A DNA stretch of 64,000 nucleotides from DASZIT01 sp963819695 (GCA_963819695.1 CAWFXD010000003.1:248001-312000); one strand, 5' to 3'. Counted from the first letter of the stretch, positions 34,526 through 43,756 are shown. Made by a program: numbers and translations. The notes: generated from the sequence alone by a model not told the origin.

Positions 34526-37018
34526 ATGGCAGCACGCGACGACAACGGAAGCGGGGGCAGCGGGGTCGGCACCGACGAAGTGGTGTCGGGCTTCATCGAG
34601 CCCATCGAGATCCAAGAGGAGATGGAGCGGTCCTTCCTCGAGTACTCGATGTCGGTCATCGTCTCCCGGGCCCTTCCTGACGTGCGGGACGGGCTGAAGC
34701 CCGTACACCGCCGGATCCTCTACTCGATGTTCGACCAGGGGCACCGACCGGATCGTCCCCACACCAAGTGCGCCAAGGTGGTGGGCGACGTGATGGGGTC
34801 CTACCACCCCCACGGCGACTCTTCGATCTACGAGGCGCTGGCCCGCATGGTGCAGGCGTTCTCCATGCGCCACCCGCTGATCGACGGCCACGGGAACTTC
34901 GGCGGCACCGGTCCCGACGAGGGCCCGGCCGCCATGCGGTACACCGAGTGCCGGCTGGACGCACTGGCCCTCGAGCTGATGGCCGGGATCGACCAGAACA
35001 CCGTCGACTTCACCGCCAACTACGACGGCACCACCGAGGAGCCGGTGGTCCTCCCCTCCCGGTTCCCCAACATCCTGGTCAACGGGTGCCAGGGCATCGC
35101 CGTCGGCATGGCCACCAACATCCCTCCCCACAACCTGGGCGAGATCATCGACGCCACCGCCCACATCCTCGAGCACCCCGACGCCACCCCCGACGACCTG
35201 ATGGAGTTCGTCAAGGGTCCCGATTTCCCGACCGGCGCCCTGATCCTGGGCCGCCAGGGCATCCTCGACGCGTTCCGGACCGGGCGCGGCTCGATCAAGA
35301 TGCGGGCCGTCACCGAGATCGAAGAGGGTCGCGACGGCGCCACCCGGATCACGGTGTCGGAAATGCCGTACCAGACCTCGGTGGCCACCGTCTCGAAGAA
35401 GATCGAGGACCTGGTCCGGGCCGGGGATCTCGACGGCATCGCCGAGATCCAGGACGACTCGGCGGGCGGGAACACCAGCCTGGTCATCCGGCTGAAGCGG
35501 GATGCCAATGCCAACGTGGTCCTCAACAACCTGTTCAAGCAGACTCCCCTGCAGACCACCTTCAGCGTCAACGCGGTGGCTCTGGTGGACGGGGTGCCCC
35601 GCACCCTGAACCTGGCCCAGATGCTGACCTATTACGTGGCCCACCAGGTCGAGGTCATCACCCGGCGCTCGCAGTACCTGCTGGACAAGGCCCGGGCCCG
35701 GGCCCACGTGGTCGAAGGCCTGCTGAAGGCCATCGACATGCTCGACGCGGTGATCGCCACCATCCGGGGATCGGACGACCGCCCGGCCGCTCTCGAAGGA
35801 CTGCAGGCGGCGCCGTTCGAGTTCTCCGAGGAGCAGGCGAACCACATCCTCGACATGACCCTGGCCCGGCTGACCCGGCTCGGACGGTCCAATCTCGAAG
35901 AGGAGATGGCCAAGCTGCGGGAAGAGATCGCCGAGCTGGAGTCCATCCTCGCCGACCCGGTCAAGCTGCGGGGGGTGATCGCCGACGAGCTCGGGCAGAT
36001 CCGGGAGAAGTTCGCCAACGAGCGCCGATCGGTCGTCACCCACGACCCCGGTGACATGAACGTGGAAGATCTGGTCGATGACGAAGAGCTGGTCGTCACC
36101 ATGAGCCGCGCCGGTTACGTGAAGGCGGTCTCCGCCGACGCATTCCGCACCCAGGGCCGGGGCGGCCGGGGAGTCAAGGGGGCCAGGCTCAAGGAAGAGG
36201 ACCTCATCGACGATGTGGTCCATACCTCCTCCCACGCCCACCTGCTGCTCTTCTCCAACCGCGGGCGGGTCTTCCGACTCCGGGCCCTGGAGATCCCGAT
36301 GAAGGAGCGCACCGCCCGGGGGACGGCCATCGTCAACCTGTTGCCGCTGTCGCCGAGCGAGAAGATCCAAGCGGTGATCGGTACCCGCGACTTTTCCGCC
36401 GACAACTACCTGGTGTTCGCGACCAAGCTGGGCCAGATCAAGAAGACCGCGTTCAGCGAGTATGACAAGTCGCGTCGCGAGGGGTTCATCGCCATCAATC
36501 TCCGGGAAGGCGACGAGCTGGTCCGGGTGGTGGAGACCGGCGGGGATGACGACCTGTTTCTGGTGACCAGCTCAGGGATGACCATCCGCTTCTCCGAACA
36601 TGACGTCCGGTCGATGGGACGGGATGCCTCCGGGGTGCGCGGGGTCCGGCTGAAGGAGGGGGACCAGGTTGTCTCGTGCGACGTGGCTCGGGACGACACC
36701 GACATCCTGATCGTCACCGACGCCGGCTTCGGCAAGCGGACCAAACTCGAGCGATTCAATCGCCAGGCCCGCGGTGGCCAGGGGGTCCGGGGGATCAAGC
36801 TCACCGCCAAGCGGGGCCGAGTGGTGGCCGCCTTCATGGCCGGCCTTGACGACGAGATCCTGTTGGTCTCGACGGGCGGGGTGGTGATCCGGACGCCGGT
36901 GCGGGAGATCGCGTCGCAGGGTCGGGACGCCACCGGGGTACGGGTGATGAATCTCGACGAGGGCGATGCCGTCGGCGCGGTCGCCCCGGTGGAGTCGGAA
37001 TCGGCCATCGAAGAGTAG
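34526..37018 (+). CDS. gyrA: DNA gyrase subunit A
   Basis: 830 aa. The breakage-reunion domain has the catalytic tyrosine in AAMRYTECRLD and the quinolone-determining stretch YHPHGDSSIYEALARM. Relative to M. tuberculosis GyrA this has Ser where position 90 is Ala, Ser at 91 and Glu at 94; the Ser and acidic residue that bind quinolone are kept. The GyrA-box QGRGGRG begins the C-terminal beta-pinwheel, which has several repeats. Followed by tRNA-Ile as in mycobacteria. Confidence 0.98.
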   Translation: MAARDDNGSGGSGVGTDEVVSGFIEPIEIQEEMERSFLEYSMSVIVSRALPDVRDGLKPVHRRILYSMFDQGHRPDRPHTKCAKVVGDVMGSYHPHGDSSIYEALARMVQAFSMRHPLIDGHGNFGGTGPDEGPAAMRYTECRLDALALELMAGIDQNTVDFTANYDGTTEEPVVLPSRFPNILVNGCQGIAVGMATNIPPHNLGEIIDATAHILEHPDATPDDLMEFVKGPDFPTGALILGRQGILDAFRTGRGSIKMRAVTEIEEGRDGATRITVSEMPYQTSVATVSKKIEDLVRAGDLDGIAEIQDDSAGGNTSLVIRLKRDANANVVLNNLFKQTPLQTTFSVNAVALVDGVPRTLNLAQMLTYYVAHQVEVITRRSQYLLDKARARAHVVEGLLKAIDMLDAVIATIRGSDDRPAALEGLQAAPFEFSEEQANHILDMTLARLTRLGRSNLEEEMAKLREEIAELESILADPVKLRGVIADELGQIREKFANERRSVVTHDPGDMNVEDLVDDEELVVTMSRAGYVKAVSADAFRTQGRGGRGVKGARLKEEDLIDDVVHTSSHAHLLLFSNRGRVFRLRALEIPMKERTARGTAIVNLLPLSPSEKIQAVIGTRDFSADNYLVFATKLGQIKKTAFSEYDKSRREGFIAINLREGDELVRVVETGGDDDLFLVTSSGMTIRFSEHDVRSMGRDASGVRGVRLKEGDQVVSCDVARDDTDILIVTDAGFGKRTKLERFNRQARGGQGVRGIKLTAKRGRVVAAFMAGLDDEILLVSTGGVVIRTPVREIASQGRDATGVRVMNLDEGDAVGAVAPVESESAIEE

Positions 37019-37084
37019 GTCCGCTGCATCCTCTAGCCGTGTCGGCAGCGACAGGCGTTGGTGTAGCGTCGCGATTCTGTTTGC

Positions 37085-37158
37085 GGGGCTATAGCTCAGT
37101 CGGTTAGAGCGCAGCACTGATAATGCTGAGGTCGGAAGTTCGATTCTTCCTAGCCCCA
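37085..37158 (+). tRNA. tRNA-Ile(GAT)
   Basis: 74 nt. Acceptor GGGGCTA/TAGCCCC, D-arm GCTC...GAGC, anticodon arm CAGCA CTGATAA TGCTG (anticodon GAT), T-arm GGAAG TTCGATT CTTCC, discriminator A. CCA is not fully encoded. In Mycobacterium tRNA-Ile and tRNA-Ala both follow gyrA; here the Ala partner is absent and foreign-looking DNA begins instead. Its 3' 44 bp recur downstream. Confidence 0.97.
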
Positions 37159-37219
37159 CCGTCTGAATGCGCATTTCGGATCAGGCGCAAATTGGACAAA
37201 GGGCGCGATCAGGCACTGC

Positions 37220-37325
37220 CTATGCAAGCGCCTTCTCGTAAAGCGCTGCACCGGGAATCCCGCCGGCGAACTCGCGATATCCGACGGCTACGTACCCCGC
37301 ATTCTCGTAGCCGTTACCTCCGATG
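37220..37325 (-). pseudogene. remnant of a GNAT acetyltransferase C-terminus
   Basis: The reverse strand encodes YENAGYVAVGYREFAGG and ends in ALYEKALA then a stop. This is clearly homologous to the last ~30 residues of the intact GNAT protein at 44700-45194 (EDAGYVLVGDREFAGG ... ALYEKALV). No upstream part exists, and the TetR stop comes directly after. So it is a broken paralogue sitting right behind the tRNA. Confidence 0.8.
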
Positions 37326-37940
37326 TCAGTCCGGTGCGACTCGGAATCCCGACAAGATCGTGGCGATCAACAAGCCGATCTCGGTCCGTGCCACTCGTGG
37401 GTCATCGGCCTCCGCGATGTAAAGGCACCCCTCGCTGAGGGCGCCGAGGAGCACTAGGGCCATTGGGCGCAAGGGCTGGCGTTCGAGCACTCCTGCGTGC
37501 ATGGCCTTGCGCAGCGCACCCCGTAAGGCCACTGCTCCAAAGCGATTCTCGATGGCTCGTACGTCGTCCCCAGCCAACACGGCACGGGCGTCTTGGAGCA
37601 CGATGCGCCGAACAGACGGATCAAGGTGGGCGTCGACCCACAAAGAGCAGCCCTTCAGCAATGCGTCCCAGGAGTCAGGTCCGAGGAACTCGGCCACCGC
37701 TTTGTCGGACACCTCACGCTGTACCTGCTCGAATACCGCCTTGAAGAGATCCTCCTTGCCATCGAAGTGATGGTAGAGCGCGCCTTTCGTCACTCCAGCA
37801 CGCGTGACGATCTCATCGGTGCTGGTGTCGGCGTAACCCGTCTCCCCGAAGAGCTGCCGAGCCGCAATGACGAGGGCGGCCCGGGTCGCGTCCCCTTGGG
37901 CAACCCGCTTGTCCTTGACAATCAAACTTTCGGTATGCAT
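37326..37940 (-). CDS. TetR-family repressor
   Basis: 204 aa. The N-terminal helix-turn-helix is typical (TRAALVIAARQLFGETGYADTSTDEIVTRAGVTKGALYHHF). The remainder is an all-helical ligand domain with a TetR_C_33-like look. It is divergent from the DUF4242 gene, with a dyad-rich gap in between that probably holds its operator. Ligand unknown. Confidence 0.9.
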   Translation of the reverse strand: MHTESLIVKDKRVAQGDATRAALVIAARQLFGETGYADTSTDEIVTRAGVTKGALYHHFDGKEDLFKAVFEQVQREVSDKAVAEFLGPDSWDALLKGCSLWVDAHLDPSVRRIVLQDARAVLAGDDVRAIENRFGAVALRGALRKAMHAGVLERQPLRPMALVLLGALSEGCLYIAEADDPRVARTEIGLLIATILSGFRVAPD

Positions 37941-37946
37941 AATGTC

Positions 37947-37986
37947 GTACCATTAGTATGTGAGAGAGATACTCTCAGTATGGTAC
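37947..37986. promoter_or_regulatory. nested inverted repeats, candidate TetR operator
   Basis: GTACCAT (37947-37953) and ATGGTAC (37980-37986) are an exact 7-bp inverted repeat. Inside it TGAGAG/CTCTCA (37961-37966, 37972-37977) form a second dyad. The site lies between the divergent TetR and DUF4242 starts. Confidence 0.55.
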
Positions 37987-38005
37987 CACAGAGGAGACCC
38001 GATCC

Positions 38006-38278
38006 ATGCCGAAATACGTGATTGAGCGGGAGCTACCTGGCGCGGGAAAGTTGACCAGCGACGAACTCCGGGATATCAGCCAGAAGTCCAACAAGGTCAT
38101 CTGCGATCTCGGCCCTGAAATTCGTTGGCAGCAGAGCTATGTGACCGACGACAAGATCTACTGCGTCTATGTCGCACCAGACGAAGACATTCTCTTCGAA
38201 CATGCCCGCTGCGGTGGGTTCCCGGCCGACAGGATCTCCATGGTCACTTCGGTGATCGATCCGTCAACGGGAGACTGA
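38006..38278 (+). CDS. DUF4242 family protein, copy 1
   Basis: 90 aa. PKYVIERELPGAGKLTSDEL, SNKVICDLGPEIRWQQSYVTDDKIYCVY and HARCGGFPADRIS match DUF4242, a small ferredoxin-fold family with a nickel-binding member known from Streptomyces. About half the residues agree with the second copy at 41322-41618. A lipoprotein gene follows two bases after the stop. Start ATG 38006 has GGAGAC upstream. Confidence 0.85.
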   Translation: MPKYVIERELPGAGKLTSDELRDISQKSNKVICDLGPEIRWQQSYVTDDKIYCVYVAPDEDILFEHARCGGFPADRISMVTSVIDPSTGD

Positions 38279-38280
38279 CG

Positions 38281-38708
38281 ATGAATTCAGCCCGTATTCT
38301 TCGATTTCTAGGCGCTGGATTTGGTGTGCTGCGACGCTGATCAGTGCCTGCAATACCGGCACCTCCTCCACAACTTCTGCTGCCGGCAGCGGTGACAAGA
38401 CGGCGTTCTGCAATGACAACGCCACGCTCGACAAGGCGTCAACGACAGTCCATCAGCAGTCCGACCTGATTCCTGTCTTGAAGGCAAACCAGGCGACGAT
38501 CAACGACTTCAAGGCCAACGCACCCTCGGACATTGCCAGCAGTGCCGATACGATCGTTACTGCCGTCGGCAACGCCATCGCCTCCGGGGATGTTTCTGCA
38601 TTCGGGACCCAAGCGATCCAAGATGCCGGAGCCAAGGTCGACGCCTACTGTGGCCAGGATTCTGACGGCACTCCCGTTAGTGGCGGTTCGACGACCCCGA
38701 CCACCTGA
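38281..38708 (+). pseudogene. small lipoprotein, frameshifted in its signal peptide
   Basis: Frame one starts MNSARILRFLGAGFGVL and stops after 19 codons. A second frame continues ATLISACNTGTSSTTSAAGSG and runs to 38708. Adding back one G near 38329-38331 gives a perfect lipoprotein signal (…GVLATLISAC, lipobox LISAC). The mature part is about 115 aa with FCNDNATLDKA and a Ser/Thr tail and has no family I know. DUF4242 and this gene form one operon. Either a recent frameshift or a base error. Confidence 0.7.
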
Positions 38709-38954
38709 GCCACACACGCGTGCAATGGGGGCTCAGGGATCTAAGCGAAGACGGACAATTCCCCTAGCGACGACGCGCCCGATCGTCGGATCTGGGATGC
38801 TCAGGTGTCTCATACCCGCATGCGTCAACCGTTCTGAAGATGACCCACACCGCCGGATGGGTGGGGCATCCTTAGCGCCCGGCAGAGTCGGGTGCTAACT
38901 GCCGCAAGCATCCAAACGCGGCTTACATCCGAAACCGCATCAGCCTGCCAATAC
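38709..38954. other. non-coding stretch before repeat A
   Basis: I see no gene. It holds a loose inverted repeat (gatgacccac ... gtggggcatc around 38838-38870) that may be a terminator. Confidence 0.3.
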
Positions 38955-38956
38955 CC

Positions 38957-39187
38957 TCCGAGGGCACGAAAAGGGCGCGGGTACCCGTGAGTCAGCCTCG
39001 GTCTCGATGCGCGCTCACGCCATGGACCTGGTCCCCTTGGGTCGGCAAGTGTCCTCGTGCGCGCCCTTTCAGTCCTGATAATGCTGAGGTCGGAAGCTCG
39101 ATTCTTCCTAGCCCCACCAGGTCGATCGTGCCTTTCCAGTATGATCGCTTGGGTGAGAAGGGCGCGATAAGGGCGCAGCTCACAGAG
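38957..39187 (+). repeat. att-like module A with a tRNA-Ile 3' end copy
   Basis: Positions 39075-39118 match the last 44 bases from the tRNA-Ile anticodon loop onward with one change (T-loop TTCG to CTCG). The following ~70 bp (AGGTCGATCGTGCCTTTCC ... GGGCGCGATAAGGGCGC) and the preceding ~110 bp (GAGGGCACGAAAAGGGCG ... ) recur in module C; the downstream part also recurs in module B. It is the typical layout of an attachment-site remnant from an element integrated at a tRNA 3' end. No 5' half is present, so it makes no tRNA. Confidence 0.8.
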
Positions 39188-39336
39188 TGGCTGCCGAATG
39201 TAGCCGCCGAGCGCGTCTGCTCGGGGCCCTGCCGTCCATGCCGAGAATCTCCCGCAAAATGTCTGATGTCCGCTTGGGTCGGGTGTCACTGCTGCCCCGG
39301 TTCGCCGGATGTTGGCGCTCCGGGCGTCTGCCTTGA

Positions 39337-40080
39337 TCAGCCCCTGAGCACTACCACCTCGACATGCTCGTCGCGGCCGCGTACCTCGACGAGTTCGGCT
39401 CGGGCGCCGGGGTAGTTAATGGAGACAAGATCGTAGAGCTCCGATGAGAGCACAACCTCACCCGGCGAAGCGTGCGATTGGAGGCGCGCACCGACATTCA
39501 CCGCGTCGCCAAGGGCCGTGAAGTCCATTACGGTTCCGGACCCGACGTTGCCGACGAACGCGATCCCTGCGTTTGCCGCCACTCCGACCGGCAAGTCCCC
39601 AACCGCGGCAGCGAGGTCGAGGGCGGCAAGGGCAGTCTTGCGACGGTAGGAGGAACCCGCGATCCCGGGGATAAACAGCGCCAGCACTTCGTCGCCTATC
39701 AGCTTGTCGACCAACCCGTCGTGATGAATCAACACATCAGTCGCTTTTGCATAGAACTGATTCAGACGGTTGGCGAACTCGGTTGCGCTGGACTGTTCGC
39801 CCATTGTTGTCGAGCCACGCACGTCAGCGAATACCAGACCAATGTCGATCTCGATTCCTCCGCTGGGCAGTTTGTCGAAGCAGGACTGGCATAGGTTCGG
39901 ATTCTTACGCGACGGCCTACGACCAACTAGCCCCAAAACCTTGCCACCCAAGCCACCGAATGGGTTCTGGCACAATTTGCAGCGGGGATCGTGGGGCAGG
40001 AGCCGAAATACCCGCTGCGCCTTTTTGAGTGGCTCGTAACCGTCAATGAGGAGCCTCTGCCAATCGATGGGCTTTGCCAC
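39337..40080 (-). CDS. cytosolic class III nucleotidyl cyclase with N-terminal zinc-ribbon-like motif
   Basis: 247 aa from GTG at 40080 (AAAGGAGA upstream). N-terminal pairs CKLC and CQSC about 35 residues apart suggest a zinc knuckle. The cyclase domain has metal aspartates in GLVFADVRGSTTMG and LIGDEVLALF, lysine in VDKLIGDE, and MDFTALGDAVNVGARL for the adenine-selecting aspartate and transition-state asparagine/arginine. It likely makes cAMP. No membrane segment. Last gene of a DUF4242-led minus-strand group. Confidence 0.85.
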   Translation of the reverse strand: MAKPIDWQRLLIDGYEPLKKAQRVFRLLPHDPRCKLCQNPFGGLGGKVLGLVGRRPSRKNPNLCQSCFDKLPSGGIEIDIGLVFADVRGSTTMGEQSSATEFANRLNQFYAKATDVLIHHDGLVDKLIGDEVLALFIPGIAGSSYRRKTALAALDLAAAVGDLPVGVAANAGIAFVGNVGSGTVMDFTALGDAVNVGARLQSHASPGEVVLSSELYDLVSINYPGARAELVEVRGRDEHVEVVVLRG

Positions 40081-40308
40081 TGGGTCTCCTTTATCGCCGG
40101 TCCGGGCCGCCGTTGCAGGCGGCGGTTGTTGGTCAAGTTCACCGCCGCCGATCGGCATCTGACGGCGTTGCATTCTGTCGCGACCGACTCGTCCTCTCCA
40201 CGTCGGCCGCGCCAGCGATGCCCGTCCCCGAAGTGCCGCGAGGTGGCGAGTTCACAGTTGGAATCATGGTTTTGTCCAAAGCGCCGCTGAGTCGGCGTAC
40301 GGGGATAC

Positions 40309-41016
40309 TCAGGTCGAATCACGGGTAGCAGGACCTCGAACTCCATCTCGTCCCATTGCACGGTCAACCGTCGGGCTTCCGCCGGCAGGTCTCAGCTGGC
40401 GAGGGCCAGCTTCCTGCCGGGGTGCTGGGCTCACAGGTATGCGGTGGTCCTCATATGACGATGTGCGACGCAATCCATTTCCGTTTGCAGGCGCTGGTGT
40501 GGGGGGCTGAAGCATTTCGATTTGGGCATGTCTTTCATTGGATCGACGAGCCATGAGCATCTCCCTCAGGGTGTTCGCGGCGCCGCGAGCGAGCGACCAA
40601 TACCGTCTTCTACGGCGCACCCCCCAGAGATGGACGTATCGAGATCGAGGGGCGATGCGTATCTGAGCGGCTGTCACTGACCACGGCGCAAGCTCCACAT
40701 CAATGCGTGCATACCTGCAGATCCTCGGACCTCGTCCGACCAAGCGTGCCCGCGCTCGCAAGATTGGCATACCGCCGATGTTGAGTTGTTCGAACGACGA
40801 TTCGAAAACCATGCTGCCGACTCCAGACAGCACCACGGTTGTACCAGCCGTGAAGGCATCCGGATTCGCGATCTCGGACCTTATCGATGCCGGTGGACGC
40901 TCCACGGTTCTCGTGACGTCGCGGTCGAGAGCGCTCGACTGCGGAGGAAAAACCGGCCTTGGCGGGCTTGTCGCGAAGACGCCTGGTGGAGGCGCGGAGG
41001 CCTTCTGCGGTTGCAT
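40309..41016 (-). CDS. hypothetical protein
   Basis: 235 aa from ATG at 41016, 11 bases after the upstream small membrane protein, so probably coupled to it. The N-terminus is Pro/Ala-rich, the middle has SEIANPDAFTAGTTVVLSG, FESSFEQLNIGGMPILRARA and YWSLARGAANTLREMLMA, the end is low-complexity. I recognise no family. The opposite strand is also open over part of it, so the call rests on operon context. No clear ribosome-binding site. Confidence 0.45.
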   Translation of the reverse strand: MQPQKASAPPPGVFATSPPRPVFPPQSSALDRDVTRTVERPPASIRSEIANPDAFTAGTTVVLSGVGSMVFESSFEQLNIGGMPILRARARLVGRGPRICRYARIDVELAPWSVTAAQIRIAPRSRYVHLWGVRRRRRYWSLARGAANTLREMLMARRSNERHAQIEMLQPPTPAPANGNGLRRTSSYEDHRIPVSPAPRQEAGPRQLRPAGGSPTVDRAMGRDGVRGPATRDST

Positions 41017-41027
41017 ATTTGTCAGGG

Positions 41028-41303
41028 TCAACTCGACGCAGACCGCAAGATCGACCCGAGGCGAGTCCGCAGAAGGATTCCGGCTGTGATGGCAACGGCG
41101 ATCAAGGCAGCCGCCAGTGCGACGAGGGCCACTTCCCAACTGGCCATCCCCGTAGTCGTGACGGGAGAAGCATTGACCGATACGGGCCCGGCGACCGGAT
41201 CGCGCACGGGCACCGCGAATGCCGCAGGGGCACCCGCCACGAGGCCGACCACCGAAACGACTAAAATACCGGCGGTTGCGATTGGGTGGGTAAGTCGCTT
41301 CAT
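41028..41303 (-). CDS. small secreted/membrane protein with signal peptide
   Basis: 91 aa. Signal peptide KRLTHPIATAGILVVSVVGLVAGAPAAFA with an AxA cleavage site, a short outside part, then one membrane helix (WEVALVALAAALIAVAITAGILL) and a basic tail. AAAGGAG precedes the ATG well. It starts 18 bases after the DUF4242 gene. No family recognised. Confidence 0.75.
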   Translation of the reverse strand: MKRLTHPIATAGILVVSVVGLVAGAPAAFAVPVRDPVAGPVSVNASPVTTTGMASWEVALVALAAALIAVAITAGILLRTRLGSILRSASS

Positions 41304-41321
41304 GTCTTTGTTCTCCTTTGG

Positions 41322-41618
41322 TTAGGGCCGGCCAGCGGCTGGGACCAGCTCCGCCGTCGCAGGGTCGATGGTGGTCCGTACCTCGCGGATGGAGTCGACG
41401 GGGAACCCCCCACAGCGGCCGTGCTCTCTGAGGATGTCCTCGCCGGTGGCCAGGTAGACGCAGGTGATCTTGTCGTCGCTCACGTAGCTGTGCAGCCACT
41501 GGACGTCTGGGCCTAGGTCTCGAAGGACCTCGTTTGACTTCTTGGCGATGGCTGCGAGGTCGGCAGCGTCCATCTGGCCAGCACCGGGGACGGTCCGCTC
41601 GATCAAGTACTTGGGCAT
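41322..41618 (-). CDS. DUF4242 family protein, copy 2
   Basis: 98 aa. PKYLIERTVPGAGQMDAADL, KSNEVLRDLGPDVQWLHSYVSDD and HGRCGGFPVDSI repeat the family motifs seen in copy 1. The ATG at 41618 has AAGGAGAG upstream; a longer frame upstream overlaps the divergent promoter. It heads a minus-strand set (DUF4242, membrane protein, hypothetical, cyclase) divergent from the HD/LuxR gene. Confidence 0.85.
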   Translation of the reverse strand: MPKYLIERTVPGAGQMDAADLAAIAKKSNEVLRDLGPDVQWLHSYVSDDKITCVYLATGEDILREHGRCGGFPVDSIREVRTTIDPATAELVPAAGRP

Positions 41619-41746
41619 GGGTTCTCTCCTTGCTGAATTGGACGTGGTGGTTCCTGATACCAAGGTACGGACGCGAAGGGGCGGGGTCATGAGGCATTCA
41701 CCCCATGGTTCGGGTGGCCGTGACGCACCGCCGATAGCATTCCTGC

Positions 41747-43304
41747 ATGGCGGATTCGGGAGTCCAGCTAAAAGACCTGCTGGTGGCGCTCTCCTTGGCC
41801 ACTGACCTCGGGTTCGGCCAGCCTTCCGAACACATGCTCCGCTCGGCGCGCATCGCCATGCGCGTTGGGGAGCGGCTGGGCCTTGAGACGGATCAGCTGG
41901 CCACGCTCTACGACGTAAGCGTGCTCACCTACGTCGGGTGTCCCGTCTATGGCAACGAAGCTGCGATGCTTTTCGGCGACGACATCGACTTCCGGGCCCA
42001 CGCTGTGGAGGTCGACCTCGCCGGGTTCCCAGCGATGGTCTTCATGCTTCGGCGAGCCGGCTACGGCACCTCGGCTTTCAATCGCGCTCGCCAGGCTGCG
42101 GCGCTCATGGCAAGCGGGGGGCGGGGCATGATCGAACAGATGGCCAATCACTGCTCGGCGGCCGGTGCTCTGGCCGACCGGCTGGGCCTGGGCGGCGAGG
42201 TTCGAGCTGGTATCGAACAGGCCTACGCCCGCTGGGACGGGCAGGGCGTTCCGCGTGGCCTGGCGAAAGACGGGCTCGCTCTGTCAGCCCGCATCTCACA
42301 TGTGGCGGAGGCCTGCGAGGTGTTTCAGCGCAATGCCGGCGTGGAGGCGGCAGTCGACGTCGTCCGCTCGAGGAGTGGCACCCACTTCGACCCTGAGATC
42401 GCCGCCGTCGTGTCGCAGAACGCTCAGTCGTTGTTCGACGGCATCGCCGAAGACACCGTCGACGAGATCCTCGCCGCCGAGCCAGTCGACCGCCCGTATC
42501 TGACGGATGACGAGTTGGACGTTGCTTTGGAGGCGTTAGGCGACTTCTGCGACCTTCGATGTCCCTACTTTGCCGGACACGCCCGGGGGACAGCCGACCT
42601 GGTGGCCTCCGCAACCGAGCTCATGCAGATGCCGTCGACCGAGGCGACCCTCACCCGCCGAGCCGCGCTCGTTCACGACGTGGGGCGCTTCGGCGTGACG
42701 GGATCGGTGTGGGACAAACCCGGACCGCTCACCGCCAGCGACCAGGAGCGAATGCGGCTGCACGTCTACTACGTGGAACGGATCTTCAACAGGCCCGAAG
42801 CGCTCCAAAGAATTCGGTCTCCTGGCTGCGACACACCACGAGCGCATGGACGGCTCCGGCTACCACCGTGGGGTAGCTGGGACCATGCTCTCTTCGCCGG
42901 CCCGGGTGCTCGCGGCCGCCGACGCTTACCAAGCAATGACTCAGCGCCGTCCGCACCGCGACGCCATGGCCGAGGATGACGCCGCCCGCCAGTTACGCAC
43001 CGAAGCGGCCCAAGGAAAGCTTGATCCAGCTGCGACCGACGCGGTCCTCGCGGCGGCCGGGCACGCGAAGAGCCGCTCGCGCGCGGGCGGACCGTCGGGG
43101 CTCACGACCCGCGAGAGCGAGGTACTAGCCTTACTGGCTCAGGGACTACCCAATAAGGGCATCGCCCGGCAGCTGGGGATCAGTCCGAAGACTGTGGGCA
43201 ACCACATCGAGCACATCTACACCAAACTCGACGTGTCGAACCGCGCAGGTGCCGCCATGCATGCAATGCAATACGGGCTCGTGGGACCGACGATCGGGCG
43301 CTGA
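41747..43304 (+). CDS. HD-domain phosphohydrolase with C-terminal LuxR helix-turn-helix; frameshifted
   Basis: About 518 aa when the shift is corrected. Two HD-like halves (one near AVEVDLAGFPAM..., the second with RRAALVHDVGRFGVTGS and HHERMDGSGYHRG, an HD-GYP-like signature) are followed by LTTRESEVLALLAQGLPNKGIARQLGISPKTV, a LuxR DNA-binding domain. As written the frame changes near 42806-42812; dropping one A joins EALQRFGLLAATHHERMDG. A TAGCAT box lies six bases before the ATG, so the mRNA is probably leaderless. Cyclic-nucleotide or c-di-GMP turnover is possible but unproven. Confidence 0.8.
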
Positions 43305-43427
43305 AAGACGAATCCATCGCGCGTTTATACGCGTGTGCGCTGCGATTCGGGGGCATTCGCTAAGGGTTGCGAAGCGCTCTGACCTGCTGTGATTGTCCAT
43401 CAGCGTCCGCCCCTATACCCGTCGATG

Positions 43428-43550
43428 GCACTGATAATGAAGAGGTCGGAAGTTCGATTCTTCCGAGCCCCACCAGGTCAAACGTGCCTTTCCAGTATGA
43501 TCGCTTTGGTGAAAAGGGCGCGATAAGGGCGCGGCGCAGCGGATCGTTGC
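43428..43550 (+). repeat. att-like module B with a tRNA-Ile 3' end copy
   Basis: Positions 43428-43474 match the tRNA-Ile 3' end from GCACTGATAATG to AGCCCCACC with three mismatches, two in the anticodon stem and one at the T-stem/acceptor border. The next ~65 bp (AGGTCAAACGTGCCTTTCC ... GGGCGCGATAAGGGCGC) match module A closely. The upstream flank is unrelated to A and C. Seen as a second attachment-site remnant. Confidence 0.8.
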
Positions 43551-43756
43551 CCGCTTCATGGTCGAGGGCGCGTCTTCCAATTGGCGGCACTTCGGAAATG
43601 AGCGGCGCGCCGGCCACCCTGTCGGTCCCGCGCTCGCGATAGTTGCCTGCCCATGAACGGCACTTATGGGCTAGTTCTGGAAGCCAAGGAAGGCCGCTTG
43701 CTTTCGGCAGTTGCGCACTCGTCGTTGCCGCCTTCCAGAGTTGTGCGAGGCGGGCG

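Noticed and set aside
32523..34535. 670-aa minus-strand frame opposite gyrB
   Set aside because: Antisense shadow of gyrB; composition is not protein-like.
34487..36370. 627-aa minus-strand frame opposite gyrA
   Set aside because: Antisense shadow of gyrA.
36572..37174. Long minus-strand frame with GLGRIELPTSALS over the tRNA-Ile
   Set aside because: This is the well-known false protein read antisense to a tRNA 3' end; gyrA and the tRNA explain the DNA.
38992..39183. Minus-strand frame with VGLGRIELPTSALS at module A
   Set aside because: Same antisense-tRNA artefact, caused by the tRNA-Ile 3' copy.
40703..41089. 128-aa plus-strand frame
   Set aside because: Competes with the minus-strand hypothetical gene; it has no ribosome-binding site, no signal and no operon partner.
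43360..43617. Minus-strand frame with VGLGRIELPTSSLS at module B
   Set aside because: Same artefact from the second tRNA-Ile copy.
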